Assembly: GCA_964400675.1 (NCBI GenBank)
Contig: CAYNVO010000005.1
Location: forward strand, 62,001 to 126,000
Length of the DNA: 64,000 bases
Direction: 5' to 3'
Origin: 9FT-COMBO-48-23 sp964400675
GTDB lineage: Bacteria > Chloroflexota > Dehalococcoidia > GIF9 > UBA5629
The notes under the pieces were generated by a model, which saw only the letters and a list, made by a program, of their open reading frames with translations, searched no databases and had not been told where the DNA came from. How positions within the stretch are numbered: the stretch's first letter is position 1; the number at the start of each line of letters is the position of its first letter. This document shows positions 8,344-17,344 of this stretch, piece by piece. The position numbers and the translations under genes were made by a program.

Positions 8344-9213
8344 TCAAGGATGAGACTCTACCTGAGTATAAGCTCTGGTAGTTGAAATATGGGCATGCCC
8401 CAGAAGCTCCTGAACAGACTCCAGGTCAGCACCGCCCTTCAGTTTATGGGCAGCAAAACTGTGCCGCAAACTACGAGGCGTCACCTTACCGCTGAGTCCA
8501 ACCTTATCAGCATAGCTCTGAACAATCTGCCAGAAGCCCTGCCTGGTAAGCCGTTCACCACGGCGATTGAGGAACAAAGCCATTTCCTTTTCATTGCTCA
8601 ATAGATCAGGGCGAACCACATCTATATACTCTTTAATAAGCCTTGCCACAGATGGGTCTACCGGGATAACTCGAGACTTCGAACCCGCTCCCAGACAATG
8701 CACCGTGTTCTTCCTCAAATCGATGTCACGCGTGTTCAGTGCCATCAACTCACTGGCTCTCAAACCAGTAGCGTACAGCACCTCTAGCATTGTCTTATCT
8801 CTCTTTGCGTCGATGGTGGAAAGTTTTGCTGGTTCAGATAACAGGCGACGAACTTCGGAAACAGCCAAGGGTTTAGGCAGAGATTTGCTTACCTGCGGTG
8901 AAGCCAAGCTCGGCGCTAAATCGCCTCTTAACCTACCCCTATCCACCATAAACTTGAGGAACGATCTTGCTGCAGCTATCTTGCGAGCCACCGTAGATGG
9001 CTTATACTTTCGCCCCCTCAGACTATACAGATAACCCGACAGGAGCTCAGCGGTCAACCTGGGCCCCGAAGGGTCTCGCCCGGCTGCTGCGTTCTCCGAT
9101 TTTACATATTCCGACAGCTGGGTTAAATCGTTATGATAAGCTGCCAAAGTGTTCTGGGAATACTTCTTTTCGCTGGCTAAGTAGTCGAGAAATGACTTTA
9201 TGTCTTCTTCCAT
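8344..9213 (-). CDS. tyrosine recombinase, XerC/XerD type
   Basis: Site-specific tyrosine recombinase of 289 residues. The N-terminal SAM-like core-binding domain (residues 1-90, LDYLASEKKYSQNTLAAY) is followed by the catalytic domain with the first Arg in ATGLRASEL, the H-x-x-R box in RSLRHSFAAH, LLGHAHISTT, and the nucleophilic Tyr in TRAYTQV near the C-terminus. Length and motif spacing match XerC/XerD chromosome-dimer recombinases rather than phage integrases, and no attachment site or phage gene adjoins it. The two Xer paralogues cannot be told apart here. Confidence 0.88.
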   Translation of the reverse strand: MEEDIKSFLDYLASEKKYSQNTLAAYHNDLTQLSEYVKSENAAAGRDPSGPRLTAELLSGYLYSLRGRKYKPSTVARKIAAARSFLKFMVDRGRLRGDLAPSLASPQVSKSLPKPLAVSEVRRLLSEPAKLSTIDAKRDKTMLEVLYATGLRASELMALNTRDIDLRKNTVHCLGAGSKSRVIPVDPSVARLIKEYIDVVRPDLLSNEKEMALFLNRRGERLTRQGFWQIVQSYADKVGLSGKVTPRSLRHSFAAHKLKGGADLESVQELLGHAHISTTRAYTQVESHP

Positions 9214-9287
9214 TTCACAACGCCCTGCTTATTCTAACACAACATAATCCGCAAAGCTACGTATATAAACGAAATTTTTAAGAATTT

Positions 9288-9317
9288 TTGTCTACCTTTC
9301 CCACGCAGTGCTACAAT
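9288..9317 (+). promoter_or_regulatory. putative promoter of uvrC
   Basis: TTGTCT and TACAAT are separated by 18 bases. The predicted start is about seven bases before the uvrC ATG, which has no Shine-Dalgarno, so the transcript may be nearly leaderless. Confidence 0.4.
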
Positions 9318-9330
9318 AAAACTTAGCAGA

Positions 9331-11142
9331 ATGACTACATCTATCGAGGAACAGCTAAAAACTCTGCCTGCAAAGCCCGGGGTCTATCTTTTCAGAGATA
9401 ATCAGGGCAAAGTCATTTACGTCGGTAAGGCAGCCAGCCTTCGTAACCGGATGAGAGCCTACTTCAGCCCTAGCACGAGTCTATCATCAAAGCTTGAAAG
9501 GCTGGTAACCAGGATAAGCGACTTCGAGACCGTAATTACTGACTCGGAACAGGAAGCCCTCATCCTGGAATGCACACTGATTAAGAAATATCGTCCCAGC
9601 TACAATGTTCGCCTGAAGGACGACAAAACATTTCCTTATCTTAAAATAGACGTGAAAAATGATTGGCCAAGCGTCCGTATTACTCGCCGTTTCCATAAAA
9701 ACAGTGACAGGTATTTCGGTCCTTTTGCCAATGCCAGCTCCCTACGCCAGACATTAAGGTTAATAAAGAAGATCTTCCCCTTCCGCTCCTGCAACAAGGC
9801 AATTACCGGCAAAGATGTCAAGCCTTGCCTGGAATATCACATTAACAGCTGTATGGGCCCCTGCATCGGTGCCGTAAGTAAGGAGGAATATCAGGAGGTA
9901 ATAAATCAGGTTGTCCTGTTTCTTGAAGGCAGGCAGGAAACAGTCCTTCGAGACCTTAAAAACAAGATGAAAAAAGCCTCGCATCAACTCCAGTTCGAAA
10001 AAGCAGCCTTAATCCGTGACCAAATCCAGGCTATAGAAGAGGTCATCGAAGGACAAAAGATTTCCATAACCGTAAAAGGTGACCATGATGCCATTGCCCT
10101 GGCACAAACCAGAGACCTTGCCTATGTAGAGATTTTTTTCATCCGCAGCAACAGACTTATCGGTCGCGACTATATCTTGTTGGACGGAATCCGAGATGAG
10201 GAACCAAGCCAGATAATGACCAGCTTCATCAAGCAATACTATGCCTCAGCCTCCTCAATACCACCTCTAATCCTGCTCCAGTATCCCATCGAAGAGCCTC
10301 AGGTTATCACCAGATGGTTGACTAATCAGAGAGGCGCACCGGTCAAATTGCATGTACCACGCCAGAGAGGCAAGAAGCAGCTAATAAACATGGTTGCGGA
10401 AAATGCCCGGCAGGGACTGGCTTTGTACCAGGCAAAACAACCAACACTCATCGAATCCGCTCTCGTCTTAGAAGAGTTGAAAGATAGACTCAACTTGCCC
10501 CGAATCCCGCTGAGAATAGAGGGCTATGACATCTCAAATATCCGGGGCAATCTGGCAGTCGGAAGCATGGTTGTTTTTGACAAAGGCACGCCTAAGCCAG
10601 TGCATTACCGACGCTTCAGAATCAAATCGGTAGCCGGCATAGATGACTATGCCATGATAAAGGAGGTGCTAAGACGACGTTTCCGAAAGGGCATGGCTCC
10701 TGATGAGAAGTGGTCGATAACACCTGACCTGATTCTCATCGATGGCGGCAAAGGCCACCTCAATGCTACGATGGAAGTGATTAAGGAGTTGGAGCTAGAT
10801 TACATCCCTGCCGCCACCCTGGCTAAAGAAAAAGAGGAGGTATTCATACTCGGCAGACCTGAACCGCTTGATATCCCCCAGACATCAGCAGCACTGTATC
10901 TACTGCAAAGGGTTAGAGATGAAGCCCATCGCTTCGCCTTAGGCTACCACCAAAAGCTACGACACAAAGAAAGCATAGCTTCGGCTCTGGATAGTATCTC
11001 AGGCATCGGCCCCAAACGCAAGAAGGCATTGCTCAAAAAATTCGGCTCGGTTCGGGGTATTAAGGAAGCATCTATAGACGAGCTTGCCACAGTAACAGGA
11101 ATAACCACCAACCTGGCTGACAAGGTGAAGAAACACTTGTGA
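9331..11142 (+). CDS. uvrC: excinuclease ABC subunit C
   Basis: Endonuclease subunit of UvrABC nucleotide excision repair, making both incisions around a bulky lesion. The N-terminal GIY-YIG domain is clear (GVYLFRDNQGKVIYVGKA, with the following Arg in SLRNRMRAYF). A UVR (UvrB-interacting) motif sits near residue 205 (QLQFEKAALIRDQI). The C-terminal RNase H-like endonuclease contains GYDISNIRG and LILIDGGKGHL, and paired helix-hairpin-helix motifs end the protein (SGIGPKRKKALL). All 603 residues are intact. It is monocistronic or cotranscribed with the following small membrane gene. Confidence 0.96.
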   Translation: MTTSIEEQLKTLPAKPGVYLFRDNQGKVIYVGKAASLRNRMRAYFSPSTSLSSKLERLVTRISDFETVITDSEQEALILECTLIKKYRPSYNVRLKDDKTFPYLKIDVKNDWPSVRITRRFHKNSDRYFGPFANASSLRQTLRLIKKIFPFRSCNKAITGKDVKPCLEYHINSCMGPCIGAVSKEEYQEVINQVVLFLEGRQETVLRDLKNKMKKASHQLQFEKAALIRDQIQAIEEVIEGQKISITVKGDHDAIALAQTRDLAYVEIFFIRSNRLIGRDYILLDGIRDEEPSQIMTSFIKQYYASASSIPPLILLQYPIEEPQVITRWLTNQRGAPVKLHVPRQRGKKQLINMVAENARQGLALYQAKQPTLIESALVLEELKDRLNLPRIPLRIEGYDISNIRGNLAVGSMVVFDKGTPKPVHYRRFRIKSVAGIDDYAMIKEVLRRRFRKGMAPDEKWSITPDLILIDGGKGHLNATMEVIKELELDYIPAATLAKEKEEVFILGRPEPLDIPQTSAALYLLQRVRDEAHRFALGYHQKLRHKESIASALDSISGIGPKRKKALLKKFGSVRGIKEASIDELATVTGITTNLADKVKKHL

Positions 11143-11151
11143 ATAAGCTGC

Positions 11152-11181
11152 AAGACAAGTGTTGACAACTGATGATATAAT
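11152..11181 (+). promoter_or_regulatory. putative extended -10 promoter
   Basis: TGATATAAT at 11173-11181 is an extended -10 element, with AAGACA 18 bases upstream of TATAAT. A perfect TTGACA at 11162 lies only 8 bases away, too close to serve as its -35. It precedes the 61-residue membrane-protein gene. Confidence 0.4.
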
Positions 11182-11202
11182 CACTCCAGGAGGAGGTGAA
11201 CC

Positions 11203-11388
11203 ATGCTAAAGGCATCAAGGTGGCTTTTGATAATAGGCGGTGCGCTATTACTTATAGACGTGATATTGATAGTCGCCAAAATACCCAACCCAATTCCAGG
11301 TTTTCCGCTACCCTGCCCTATAACCTGGTGCGTGCTTGGCGTCGGGCTTCTTCTCTTCGCCATCAGCAGCAAAGCCTTTGAAAAGTAA
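11203..11388 (+). CDS. small two-helix membrane protein
   Basis: Unrecognised 61-residue protein with a strong Shine-Dalgarno (AGGAGGTGA) before its ATG. Two hydrophobic stretches (residues 7-24 and 40-55) are separated by a Pro/Gly-rich loop (PNPIPGFPLPCP) containing Cys, which predicts a helical hairpin in the membrane. A competing frame starting at 11196 is less hydrophobic and has the poorer site spacing. It follows uvrC by 60 bases behind its own likely promoter. Confidence 0.6.
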   Translation: MLKASRWLLIIGGALLLIDVILIVAKIPNPIPGFPLPCPITWCVLGVGLLLFAISSKAFEK

Positions 11389-11396
11389 CAGTTAAA

Positions 11397-11430
11397 CCTC
11401 TCCCTCAACGGGAGAGGGCAGGGTGAGGGT
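11397..11430. repeat. interspersed hairpin repeat
   Basis: CCTCTCCC/GGGAGAGG is a perfect 8-bp hairpin (11397-11417) followed by GCAGGGTGAGGG. A related sequence occurs at about 60299-60335. It may also act as a terminator for the small gene upstream. Confidence 0.6.
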
Positions 11431-11482
11431 GAATACAAACCGTAGGTACAGACCTTCAGGAGTTCTTCTCTAACATGGTTGC

Positions 11483-11980
11483 TTAATGACGAATTCTAAG
11501 AAAAGTATTGTAGAAACCATTGATAATCTCCCAATACTTCGGGTACTTAACCTTTAGTCCTGTTTCAGTAATCTCATACTCAAAGACTTGAGATTCAACC
11601 CTGTTGAGCAAGTCTATTTTATCAGTCGCAATTTTTCGTAACTTCTCATATTCTATTGGCACGGTTTTATTCAAATGGTGGAAATCATGTCTCTGCTGTC
11701 CACCATGTATACCGTTTAAAAGATTGCTTACATCTGGTTGAACATGCTCATTCTTAATCTTTTGAATGTTGGCTTCAAATTTTTCTGCTGGTAGATTGCC
11801 AGTCCACTTTTCATACATAAAGCGTGCGAGTGCTTCAGCTACACATTGGCACAAAGCAATACACCCGTAGTAATACCCGCCCTGAAACAACAATTGGCAT
11901 TCAGAAGATACATAGGAAAAATAATGATTGGGAATAATAGGATGTCTATTTGCTTCTATTCCTGTCTCTTTGTTTTTCAT
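11483..11980 (-). CDS. uncharacterised protein in an AT-rich insert
   Basis: 165-residue soluble protein of unknown function. ATG 11980 was chosen because GAAGGA lies eight bases upstream, which removes ten residues from the longest frame. The helical segment around residues 30-60 (YYYGCIALCQCVAEALARFMYEK) and a later RHDFHHLN resemble the helical HEPN/DUF4145-type proteins seen in accessory islands, but the R-x4-6-H ribonuclease motif of active HEPN nucleases is not convincing. The gene is visibly AT-richer than uvrC or the DUF72 gene and lies tail-to-head with another orphan gene. Function unknown. Confidence 0.6.
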   Translation of the reverse strand: MKNKETGIEANRHPIIPNHYFSYVSSECQLLFQGGYYYGCIALCQCVAEALARFMYEKWTGNLPAEKFEANIQKIKNEHVQPDVSNLLNGIHGGQQRHDFHHLNKTVPIEYEKLRKIATDKIDLLNRVESQVFEYEITETGLKVKYPKYWEIINGFYNTFLRIRH

Positions 11981-12058
11981 GATTGTTTCCTTCGTCACTC
12001 TGATAAGCACCGAATTTGACTATATTGGTTGAACCACAGTATTTACAATGTATATCGT

Positions 12059-12700
12059 TCATTTTCGAATAATCTGAGTTTTATAACTATCTATTTGGGT
12101 TTGATTCCCAATAATAGTAATATCATGAAAATCACAAGTGTCAAATACACAATCGTCAAATATAATAGTTGAATTCGAATTTTTAAGAGCATCTTCGGAA
12201 TAAACTACGAAACTTGCAGTCTGTTTATCCATTGTGCATTTCGTTATAGTGCAGTTATTAAAATATATTATGGTTGGCGAACCGAATATGCTACAGTTGT
12301 TTAGAATTCTATTATTAATGCCTGCATAATCTGCTAACAGAATATTTTGGCTATTTATAACTGTAGATGTAATGCTAGTAATAGGGATAGCCCCTGCTCT
12401 TTGAAGTACTATTACTTTGCGGCTTAATATATCTAATCTATCCTGTTGTGTGTTGTATGTACTTAAGTCTTGTTTATACATATTATATGGAGCTATAAGC
12501 AGACTGATTATGAATATTAACCCAAAGATATATATTGGAATCTGTAATAAATAACGATTCACTTTAGACTCCAATTGTGGCTTTCTAACGATGATAATAA
12601 TGCAGACGACAGCGGCAACAAAGGATATTGCTGGCAGAATTGCCCATGGGAAGCTAAATGCGGTAGAAAGCCATCTACTGTAAAATTGCCACCAGAGCAT
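12059..12700 (-). CDS. two-helix membrane protein with repetitive beta-strand C-terminus
   Basis: Unrecognised 213-residue protein. Two membrane helices are predicted (about residues 18-38 and 51-70). After a short charged linker, the remaining ~110 residues are a run of short strands rich in N, C, T and I (IINSQNILLADYAG, NNCSIFGSP, NNCTITKCT, FDDCVFDTCDF) spaced like the rungs of a pentapeptide or right-handed beta-helix. AT-rich composition matches the neighbouring orphan gene at 11483 and differs from the flanks, suggesting a small acquired block. Confidence 0.6.
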   Translation of the reverse strand: MLWWQFYSRWLSTAFSFPWAILPAISFVAAVVCIIIIVRKPQLESKVNRYLLQIPIYIFGLIFIISLLIAPYNMYKQDLSTYNTQQDRLDILSRKVIVLQRAGAIPITSITSTVINSQNILLADYAGINNRILNNCSIFGSPTIIYFNNCTITKCTMDKQTASFVVYSEDALKNSNSTIIFDDCVFDTCDFHDITIIGNQTQIDSYKTQIIRK

Positions 12701-12804
12701 ACTATAATTCTACCATAGGGAATGTGGAGCAACCACTTTAGAACAGAACCACTTCAGATCTGTCCGCTCCTTATATCTCATCGAACAGGTCTAAAGACCC
12801 GTGT

Positions 12805-13533
12805 CTACTTCTCGGCCAGGAACCGTGCTAAAGTTTTGGCATTCCTGATTGCATAGGCGCCGGCATCGTTGTTGAAATAGATATAAACCTCTCTCAGATT
12901 TTTCCCTAGCTCAGCAATTTTCTTTGCCCAATTAGAAAGCTCCTCATCATTATAGCAGCTCCAGTACAAGCCAGTGCTGCCGTGAAATCTCACATAGGCG
13001 AAATCAGCCGTAGCTAACACCGGGCAGGTGAAATCGGGCATATCGAAGACACACAACCCGACACCATATCGCTTCAGTATATTGAAAACGTCATCAGTAA
13101 GCCAGGACTCATGGCGAAACTCGAAAACATGGCGATACTGGCGAGGTAATATAGAAAGGAAAGCCTCCAGTGTTTCATCATTACGCTTTATTGTTGGCGG
13201 CAACTGATACAGCAGCGGCCCGAGCTTGTCCTGCAGAGAATCAGCTCTCGCTAAGAAATTCTGCATCGAATCTTCCACATTCTTTAGCCTCTTTATGTGC
13301 GTGATAAAGCGGCTGACTTTAACAGCAAAGACAAAACCTCTAGATGAAGATTCTCGCCAATTTATAAAAGCTTTTTCCGAAGGCAGGCGATAGAAGCTGT
13401 TATTCAATTCCACGGTATTAAAATGCTGCGCATAAAATTCCAGCCACTTCGGCTTGGCTAGCTTTTCAGGATAGAAAAACTCTCGCCAGTGCTCATAATG
13501 CCAGCCACTCGTCCCAATATAACACTCAGCCAT
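12805..13533 (-). CDS. DUF72 (YecE) family protein
   Basis: Member of the DUF72/YecE family, which folds as a TIM barrel and has no established biochemical role. Family hallmarks are seen: MAECYIGTSGWHYEHW at the N-terminus, NTVELNNSFYRLP near residue 38, FAVKVSRFITHIKRL, GPLLYQLPP, FEFRHESW, and YVRFHGSTGLYWS. ATG 13533 matches the usual start of the family; the longer frame adds only two residues from a GTG. It is transcribed away from the short gene at 13586. Confidence 0.88.
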   Translation of the reverse strand: MAECYIGTSGWHYEHWREFFYPEKLAKPKWLEFYAQHFNTVELNNSFYRLPSEKAFINWRESSSRGFVFAVKVSRFITHIKRLKNVEDSMQNFLARADSLQDKLGPLLYQLPPTIKRNDETLEAFLSILPRQYRHVFEFRHESWLTDDVFNILKRYGVGLCVFDMPDFTCPVLATADFAYVRFHGSTGLYWSCYNDEELSNWAKKIAELGKNLREVYIYFNNDAGAYAIRNAKTLARFLAEK

Positions 13534-13585
13534 GTTCACACCAAAATAGACTTCACTGCTACCCCCGGGCTATAATTAACTACCC

Positions 13586-13888
13586 ATGAAAAAGCCAGAT
13601 AGCCAATCGAGGCTTCCAGTGCCGATAACTCCACCTAAGCTAATTAACCAGAGCTTCACATGGATAGGCAATCGCCGCAGCTTCATCAAAACAAGAAGGT
13701 TCTCAGGAATCTCCTCGGTCTTGATGGCGCCCGTGTTCATGCTCGAGTTCCTTTTCCTGGCACTGCTAATAGGCATACTATTGCTCATCTTTGCACTTTA
13801 TGTAATGTTCAGCCTGCTGGTTTCATTACCCAAGCTAAAAAAGGCAATTAAGCAGCCACAGGTAAAACAAAAGGCCAATCTCCTATAG
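13586..13888 (+). CDS. small single-helix membrane protein
   Basis: Unrecognised 100-residue product with a basic N-terminal third and one long hydrophobic stretch (about residues 47-84), followed by a Lys-rich tail. The only start signal is a TATAAT at 13571-13576 ten bases before the ATG, consistent with a leaderless transcript but lacking a good -35. It overlaps the stop of the convergent MBL gene by six bases. It could be a chance frame, though it fills an otherwise empty divergent/convergent gap. Confidence 0.4.
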   Translation: MKKPDSQSRLPVPITPPKLINQSFTWIGNRRSFIKTRRFSGISSVLMAPVFMLEFLFLALLIGILLLIFALYVMFSLLVSLPKLKKAIKQPQVKQKANLL

Positions 13889-14662
13889 CTCTTTCAACTT
13901 CGCTAAATCAAACCGCATGCCGTCACGAGCTGCAATAACCTTGATACCTGTATCCTGGCTCAGCTTCTGTGCCAGTTCCCATGGCTTAGCCCGCCATATT
14001 GACATGCCGAAGTGGGTGAGTATGGCAGCTTTCGGTCTCGCTTCCACAATTATCTGTCTGGCTTCAGGTATGGACAAATGTTCAATCCCATCCTTAGCCT
14101 CGAGCATGACCACATTTATGACCAATAGCTCACTCTTATAGTAGCTGGACAGCCCATCGAAATACTTGGTGTCGGTAATCCAGGAAAAGGTATGCCGCGG
14201 TGTTTTGAAAACAAAGCCATAGGTCTCAACAGAATGCCTGTGTCTCACCGGAGTTTCAAAAGAGATATCCTCTATAGAATAAGACTTGCCTTCAGATAAA
14301 ATCTCCATCTTTTGAGGATAGCTCCGCAAGTATGGAAAAATCACAGCATCCTCATTCAGAGCATCCGAGGGGGCAAACACCATACCCCGCTGCTTCCAAC
14401 CACCCTCGGTCATAGCCTCAATCATGATATTGATGTCGCCGGAATGGTCCAGATGTTTATGAGACAGGATAATAGCCTTCAGTTTTGAAGCATCGAGTTT
14501 TCGCTTTATGCTGTGAACAAGGCAGCCGGGACCGGGGTCAAAAAGTATCTCAGTGCCGCCGAAATTCAGCCAGGCACCACCTGAAGCCAGAAACTGTTTG
14601 GTCACCACAAACCGAGCACCAGCCGTGCCCAGGAAACTTATTACATCTGACAAGTCTTCCAC
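13883..14662 (-). CDS. MBL-fold metal-dependent hydrolase
   Basis: Metallo-beta-lactamase-fold hydrolase of 259 residues. The metal-binding motif SHKHLDHSGD (H-x-H-x-D-H) is at about residue 66-75. Further ligand candidates are His in RHRHSVETYGF, Asp in SWITDTKYFDG and His in ILTHFGMS. The layout resembles the RNase Z/ElaC-like and PhnP-like branch more than lactamases. The start is preceded by weak sequence only. Substrate unknown. Confidence 0.85.
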   Translation of the reverse strand: MEDLSDVISFLGTAGARFVVTKQFLASGGAWLNFGGTEILFDPGPGCLVHSIKRKLDASKLKAIILSHKHLDHSGDINIMIEAMTEGGWKQRGMVFAPSDALNEDAVIFPYLRSYPQKMEILSEGKSYSIEDISFETPVRHRHSVETYGFVFKTPRHTFSWITDTKYFDGLSSYYKSELLVINVVMLEAKDGIEHLSIPEARQIIVEARPKAAILTHFGMSIWRAKPWELAQKLSQDTGIKVIAARDGMRFDLAKLKEL

Positions 14663-14750
14663 AACCCTAATTATATCAGGAAAGCTAGCCTATCCATCCA
14701 GCTTTCTGTTAAAATTGGCTCAGCCTTTTACTTGGCGAAAAAGGAGATAA

Positions 14751-15668
14751 ATGACAGCATTACAGGACGAAGTCGCCCAGCTTCTAAAGGAATTTCAGGC
14801 TAAAACCGGTAAACTGCTGACTATAGGAACCGTCGAATCAGCTACCGGTGGCAGGATAAGCGACAAGATAACCAACGTTTCGGGCAGTTCCGACTACTAT
14901 AAGGGCTCCATAATTTCCTACAGTAACGAAGCCAAGACAGACATTGTCGGGGTAAAAAAACAGACCCTCAAAAAACACGGCGCCGTCAGCTCTCAGACAG
15001 CGATAGAAATGGCTGAAGACGGCAGGAAACTGCTCAAGGTAGATATCTGCATTTCCGATACCGGCATTGCCGGACCCACCGGCGATATGCCGGGGAAACC
15101 CGTAGGGCTATTCTATGTCGGCATATCAGCCAAAGATACCAGCCTGGCTAAAGAGCACCACTTTCATGGCAACCGCGAAGAAAACAAGCAAAAAGCGGCT
15201 GAAATTGCACTCACCCTATTAAAAGAATATCTGCAAACACTCCTCGATGAAGGGGGTGATAGCACCTTGGAAGAAAAGCACGTGGTCACCTGCTTTCTTG
15301 AGCACCGTGGTAAAATCCTTATTTTGAGGCGGAGCGGTCGGGTTAGCACCTATCGTAGAAGCTGGGCTGGAGTCAGCGGCTATATAGAGACAAACGCCGA
15401 TGACCAGGCATTCACCGAAATCAGCGAGGAAACAGAGCTGTACAAAAAAGACCTGAAACTGGTAAAGAAGGGCAAGCCATTAGAAGTTATCGATGAAAAC
15501 TTGAAACGGAAGTGGATAGTGCATCCATTCCTCTTTCACGTAAGGTCTCCGGAAAAAATCAAGACCGATTGGGAGCATACCGAGGTTAAGTGGATTAAAC
15601 CGGGAGAGCTAAAGAAATACGAGACTGTACCCGGGCTGGCGAAAGCCCTGGCGCGGGTAACCAAATGA
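14751..15668 (+). CDS. CinA C-terminal domain fused to Nudix hydrolase
   Basis: Two-domain protein of 305 residues. Residues 1-165 match the CinA_C (PncC, nicotinamide-nucleotide amidase) domain: GTVESATGGRISDKITNVSGSS and the SDTGIAGPTGD segment with its catalytic-site Ser/Gly. Residues 175-305 are a Nudix domain (VVTCFLEHRGKILILRRS, WAGVSGYIE) with core EISEETEL. The Nudix box is imperfect: the conserved Arg before the Glu is Thr, and the first Glu is shifted. AAGGAG precedes the ATG. A fusion joining pyridine-nucleotide amidase and nucleotide pyrophosphohydrolase functions would suit NAD salvage or housecleaning, but this is inference. Confidence 0.85.
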   Translation: MTALQDEVAQLLKEFQAKTGKLLTIGTVESATGGRISDKITNVSGSSDYYKGSIISYSNEAKTDIVGVKKQTLKKHGAVSSQTAIEMAEDGRKLLKVDICISDTGIAGPTGDMPGKPVGLFYVGISAKDTSLAKEHHFHGNREENKQKAAEIALTLLKEYLQTLLDEGGDSTLEEKHVVTCFLEHRGKILILRRSGRVSTYRRSWAGVSGYIETNADDQAFTEISEETELYKKDLKLVKKGKPLEVIDENLKRKWIVHPFLFHVRSPEKIKTDWEHTEVKWIKPGELKKYETVPGLAKALARVTK

Positions 15669-15708
15669 TATTTATGTCTTTAATCCCTCAAATTCCCAGA
15701 GGTTGAAT

Positions 15709-17229
15709 ATGCTGGCTAAGGTAATGAGCTGCGCAGTAGTCGGGCTGAAAGGAGCCATTGTCGAGGTAGAGGTTGATATCTCTCCGGGGCTACCTTCTTT
15801 TACCGTCGTCGGCCTGCCGGATACCGCCGTACAGGAAGCTAGAGAACGAGTTCGTGCCGCCATCCGCAACTCCGGCTGTACCTTCCCGATGAGACGAATT
15901 ACAGTTAACCTGGCACCGGCTGACCTTAAAAAAGCCGGCCCTGCTTACGACTTGCCCATAGCCATCGCTATACTTCTCAGTTCCGAGCAAGTATATTCCG
16001 ACGTGACAAAAACACTCTTCCTGGGTGAGCTTTCCCTGGATGGCAGCCTGCGGCACACTCATGGCATACTGCCCATGGTAGCTCTAGCCCAAGAAAAAGG
16101 ATTATCGGATGTATTCGTTCCTGCCGATGATGCCAACGAAGCCTCCATGCTTGACGGCATTAAAGTCATCCCGTCTATATCGTTAGCACAGTTGGTCAGC
16201 CACCTCCGGGGAGAGCTATCAATTCCTCAGTATCATCCTGACAAAGACTGGCGAGACATAACCACTGACTTCGCTCATGCTGATTTGGCGCACATAAAGG
16301 GACAGGAACACGCCAAGCGGGCTCTAGAAGTAGCCGCGACCGGTGGTCACAACATACTCATGTCAGGACCTCCGGGCAGTGGCAAGACAATGCTGGCTCG
16401 CGCCCTGCCTTCCATCATGCCGGCAATGACTTTAGTCGAAGCTCTGGAAGTAACTAAAATCTACAGCGTCAGCGGGCTTCTTTCCAGTGATACGCCTCTG
16501 ATAAACCAGCGCCCTTTCCGCTCGCCGCATTACACCATCTCTCATGCCGGACTCGTTGGCGGTGGGCACTGGCCCAGGCCTGGTGAGATAAGCTTAAGCC
16601 ACCGTGGCGTGCTCTTCCTAGACGAGTTCCCCGAATTCAGCCACATGGCTCTGGAATCATTGCGCCAGCCAGTAGAGGACAAGGTCGTCACCATCAGCCG
16701 CGCCCAGGGCAGCGTAACCTTTCCCGCCAACTTCATGCTGGTAGGCGCCATGAACCCCTGTCCCTGCGGCTATTATGGAGACCCGGTTAAAGAGTGCAAG
16801 TGTTCCTCCAGCGAAATCTCACGCTATCAGAAGAGAATAAGCGGACCACTTCTCGACCGCATCGATATTTATGTCGAAGTTCCCAGAGTTGAATACGAGA
16901 AGCTTACCGATGAAACACTGGGCGAAAGCTCGGAAAGAGTCCGAAGCAGAGTTGAATCCGCCAGGCAGATTCAACAGAAGCGCTTTGAAGGGACGAAGCT
17001 GACCTGCAATGCCGAGATGACGCCCGTAGAGGTCAAGGAATCCTGCCGTGTAGAGCCATCGGCTCAAAGCCTGTTAAGGACAGCTATGAAACAGCTCCAC
17101 CTAACTGCCCGCGCCTTCCACCGCGTCCTCAAGCTAGCCCGAACTATCGCCGACCTGGATAGAGCCGAGATCATCAAAGCCAACCATCTCGCCGAAGCCC
17201 TTCAGTACCGGCAGAGAAGCACAAGCTAG
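15709..17229 (+). CDS. YifB/ComM family AAA+ ATPase
   Basis: Mg-chelatase-like AAA+ protein of the YifB/ComM family; ComM is a helicase aiding branch migration during natural transformation. The N-terminal ~170 residues form the ChlI-type domain (MLAKVMSCAVVGLKGA, LPSFTVVGLPD, RITVNLAPADLKK). Walker A MSGPPGSGKTML is near residue 224, Walker B is VLFLDEFPEF, and the C-terminal domain ends with the RAFHRVLKLARTIADL sensor region. A CPCGYYGD zinc-like motif is present. ATG 15709 has AGAGG upstream; the TTG six bases earlier was rejected. Confidence 0.93.
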   Translation: MLAKVMSCAVVGLKGAIVEVEVDISPGLPSFTVVGLPDTAVQEARERVRAAIRNSGCTFPMRRITVNLAPADLKKAGPAYDLPIAIAILLSSEQVYSDVTKTLFLGELSLDGSLRHTHGILPMVALAQEKGLSDVFVPADDANEASMLDGIKVIPSISLAQLVSHLRGELSIPQYHPDKDWRDITTDFAHADLAHIKGQEHAKRALEVAATGGHNILMSGPPGSGKTMLARALPSIMPAMTLVEALEVTKIYSVSGLLSSDTPLINQRPFRSPHYTISHAGLVGGGHWPRPGEISLSHRGVLFLDEFPEFSHMALESLRQPVEDKVVTISRAQGSVTFPANFMLVGAMNPCPCGYYGDPVKECKCSSSEISRYQKRISGPLLDRIDIYVEVPRVEYEKLTDETLGESSERVRSRVESARQIQQKRFEGTKLTCNAEMTPVEVKESCRVEPSAQSLLRTAMKQLHLTARAFHRVLKLARTIADLDRAEIIKANHLAEALQYRQRSTS

Positions 17230-17344
17230 GCAACAAAACACACTGTGTGGGAAAAATCAGGCACTACGCCACATAGTCTATCCCATCTCATGTGTCGCGC
17301 TATTCAGTTAAGCCAATGTCTTATCGCTAAGCCAGACCCGGTTT

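Noticed and set aside
13586..13888. TATAAT before the 100-residue ORF as a standard promoter
   Set aside because: No -35 at a proper distance; kept only as weak evidence for the gene, not as its own promoter feature.
14680..14706. GAAAGCT/AGCTTTC inverted repeat near the MBL gene start
   Set aside because: Seven base pairs only, in a position without T-run; not distinguishable from chance.
15709..17229. Natural-competence operon around yifB/comM
   Set aside because: No other com or dpr gene is adjacent, so the ATPase alone is not evidence of competence.
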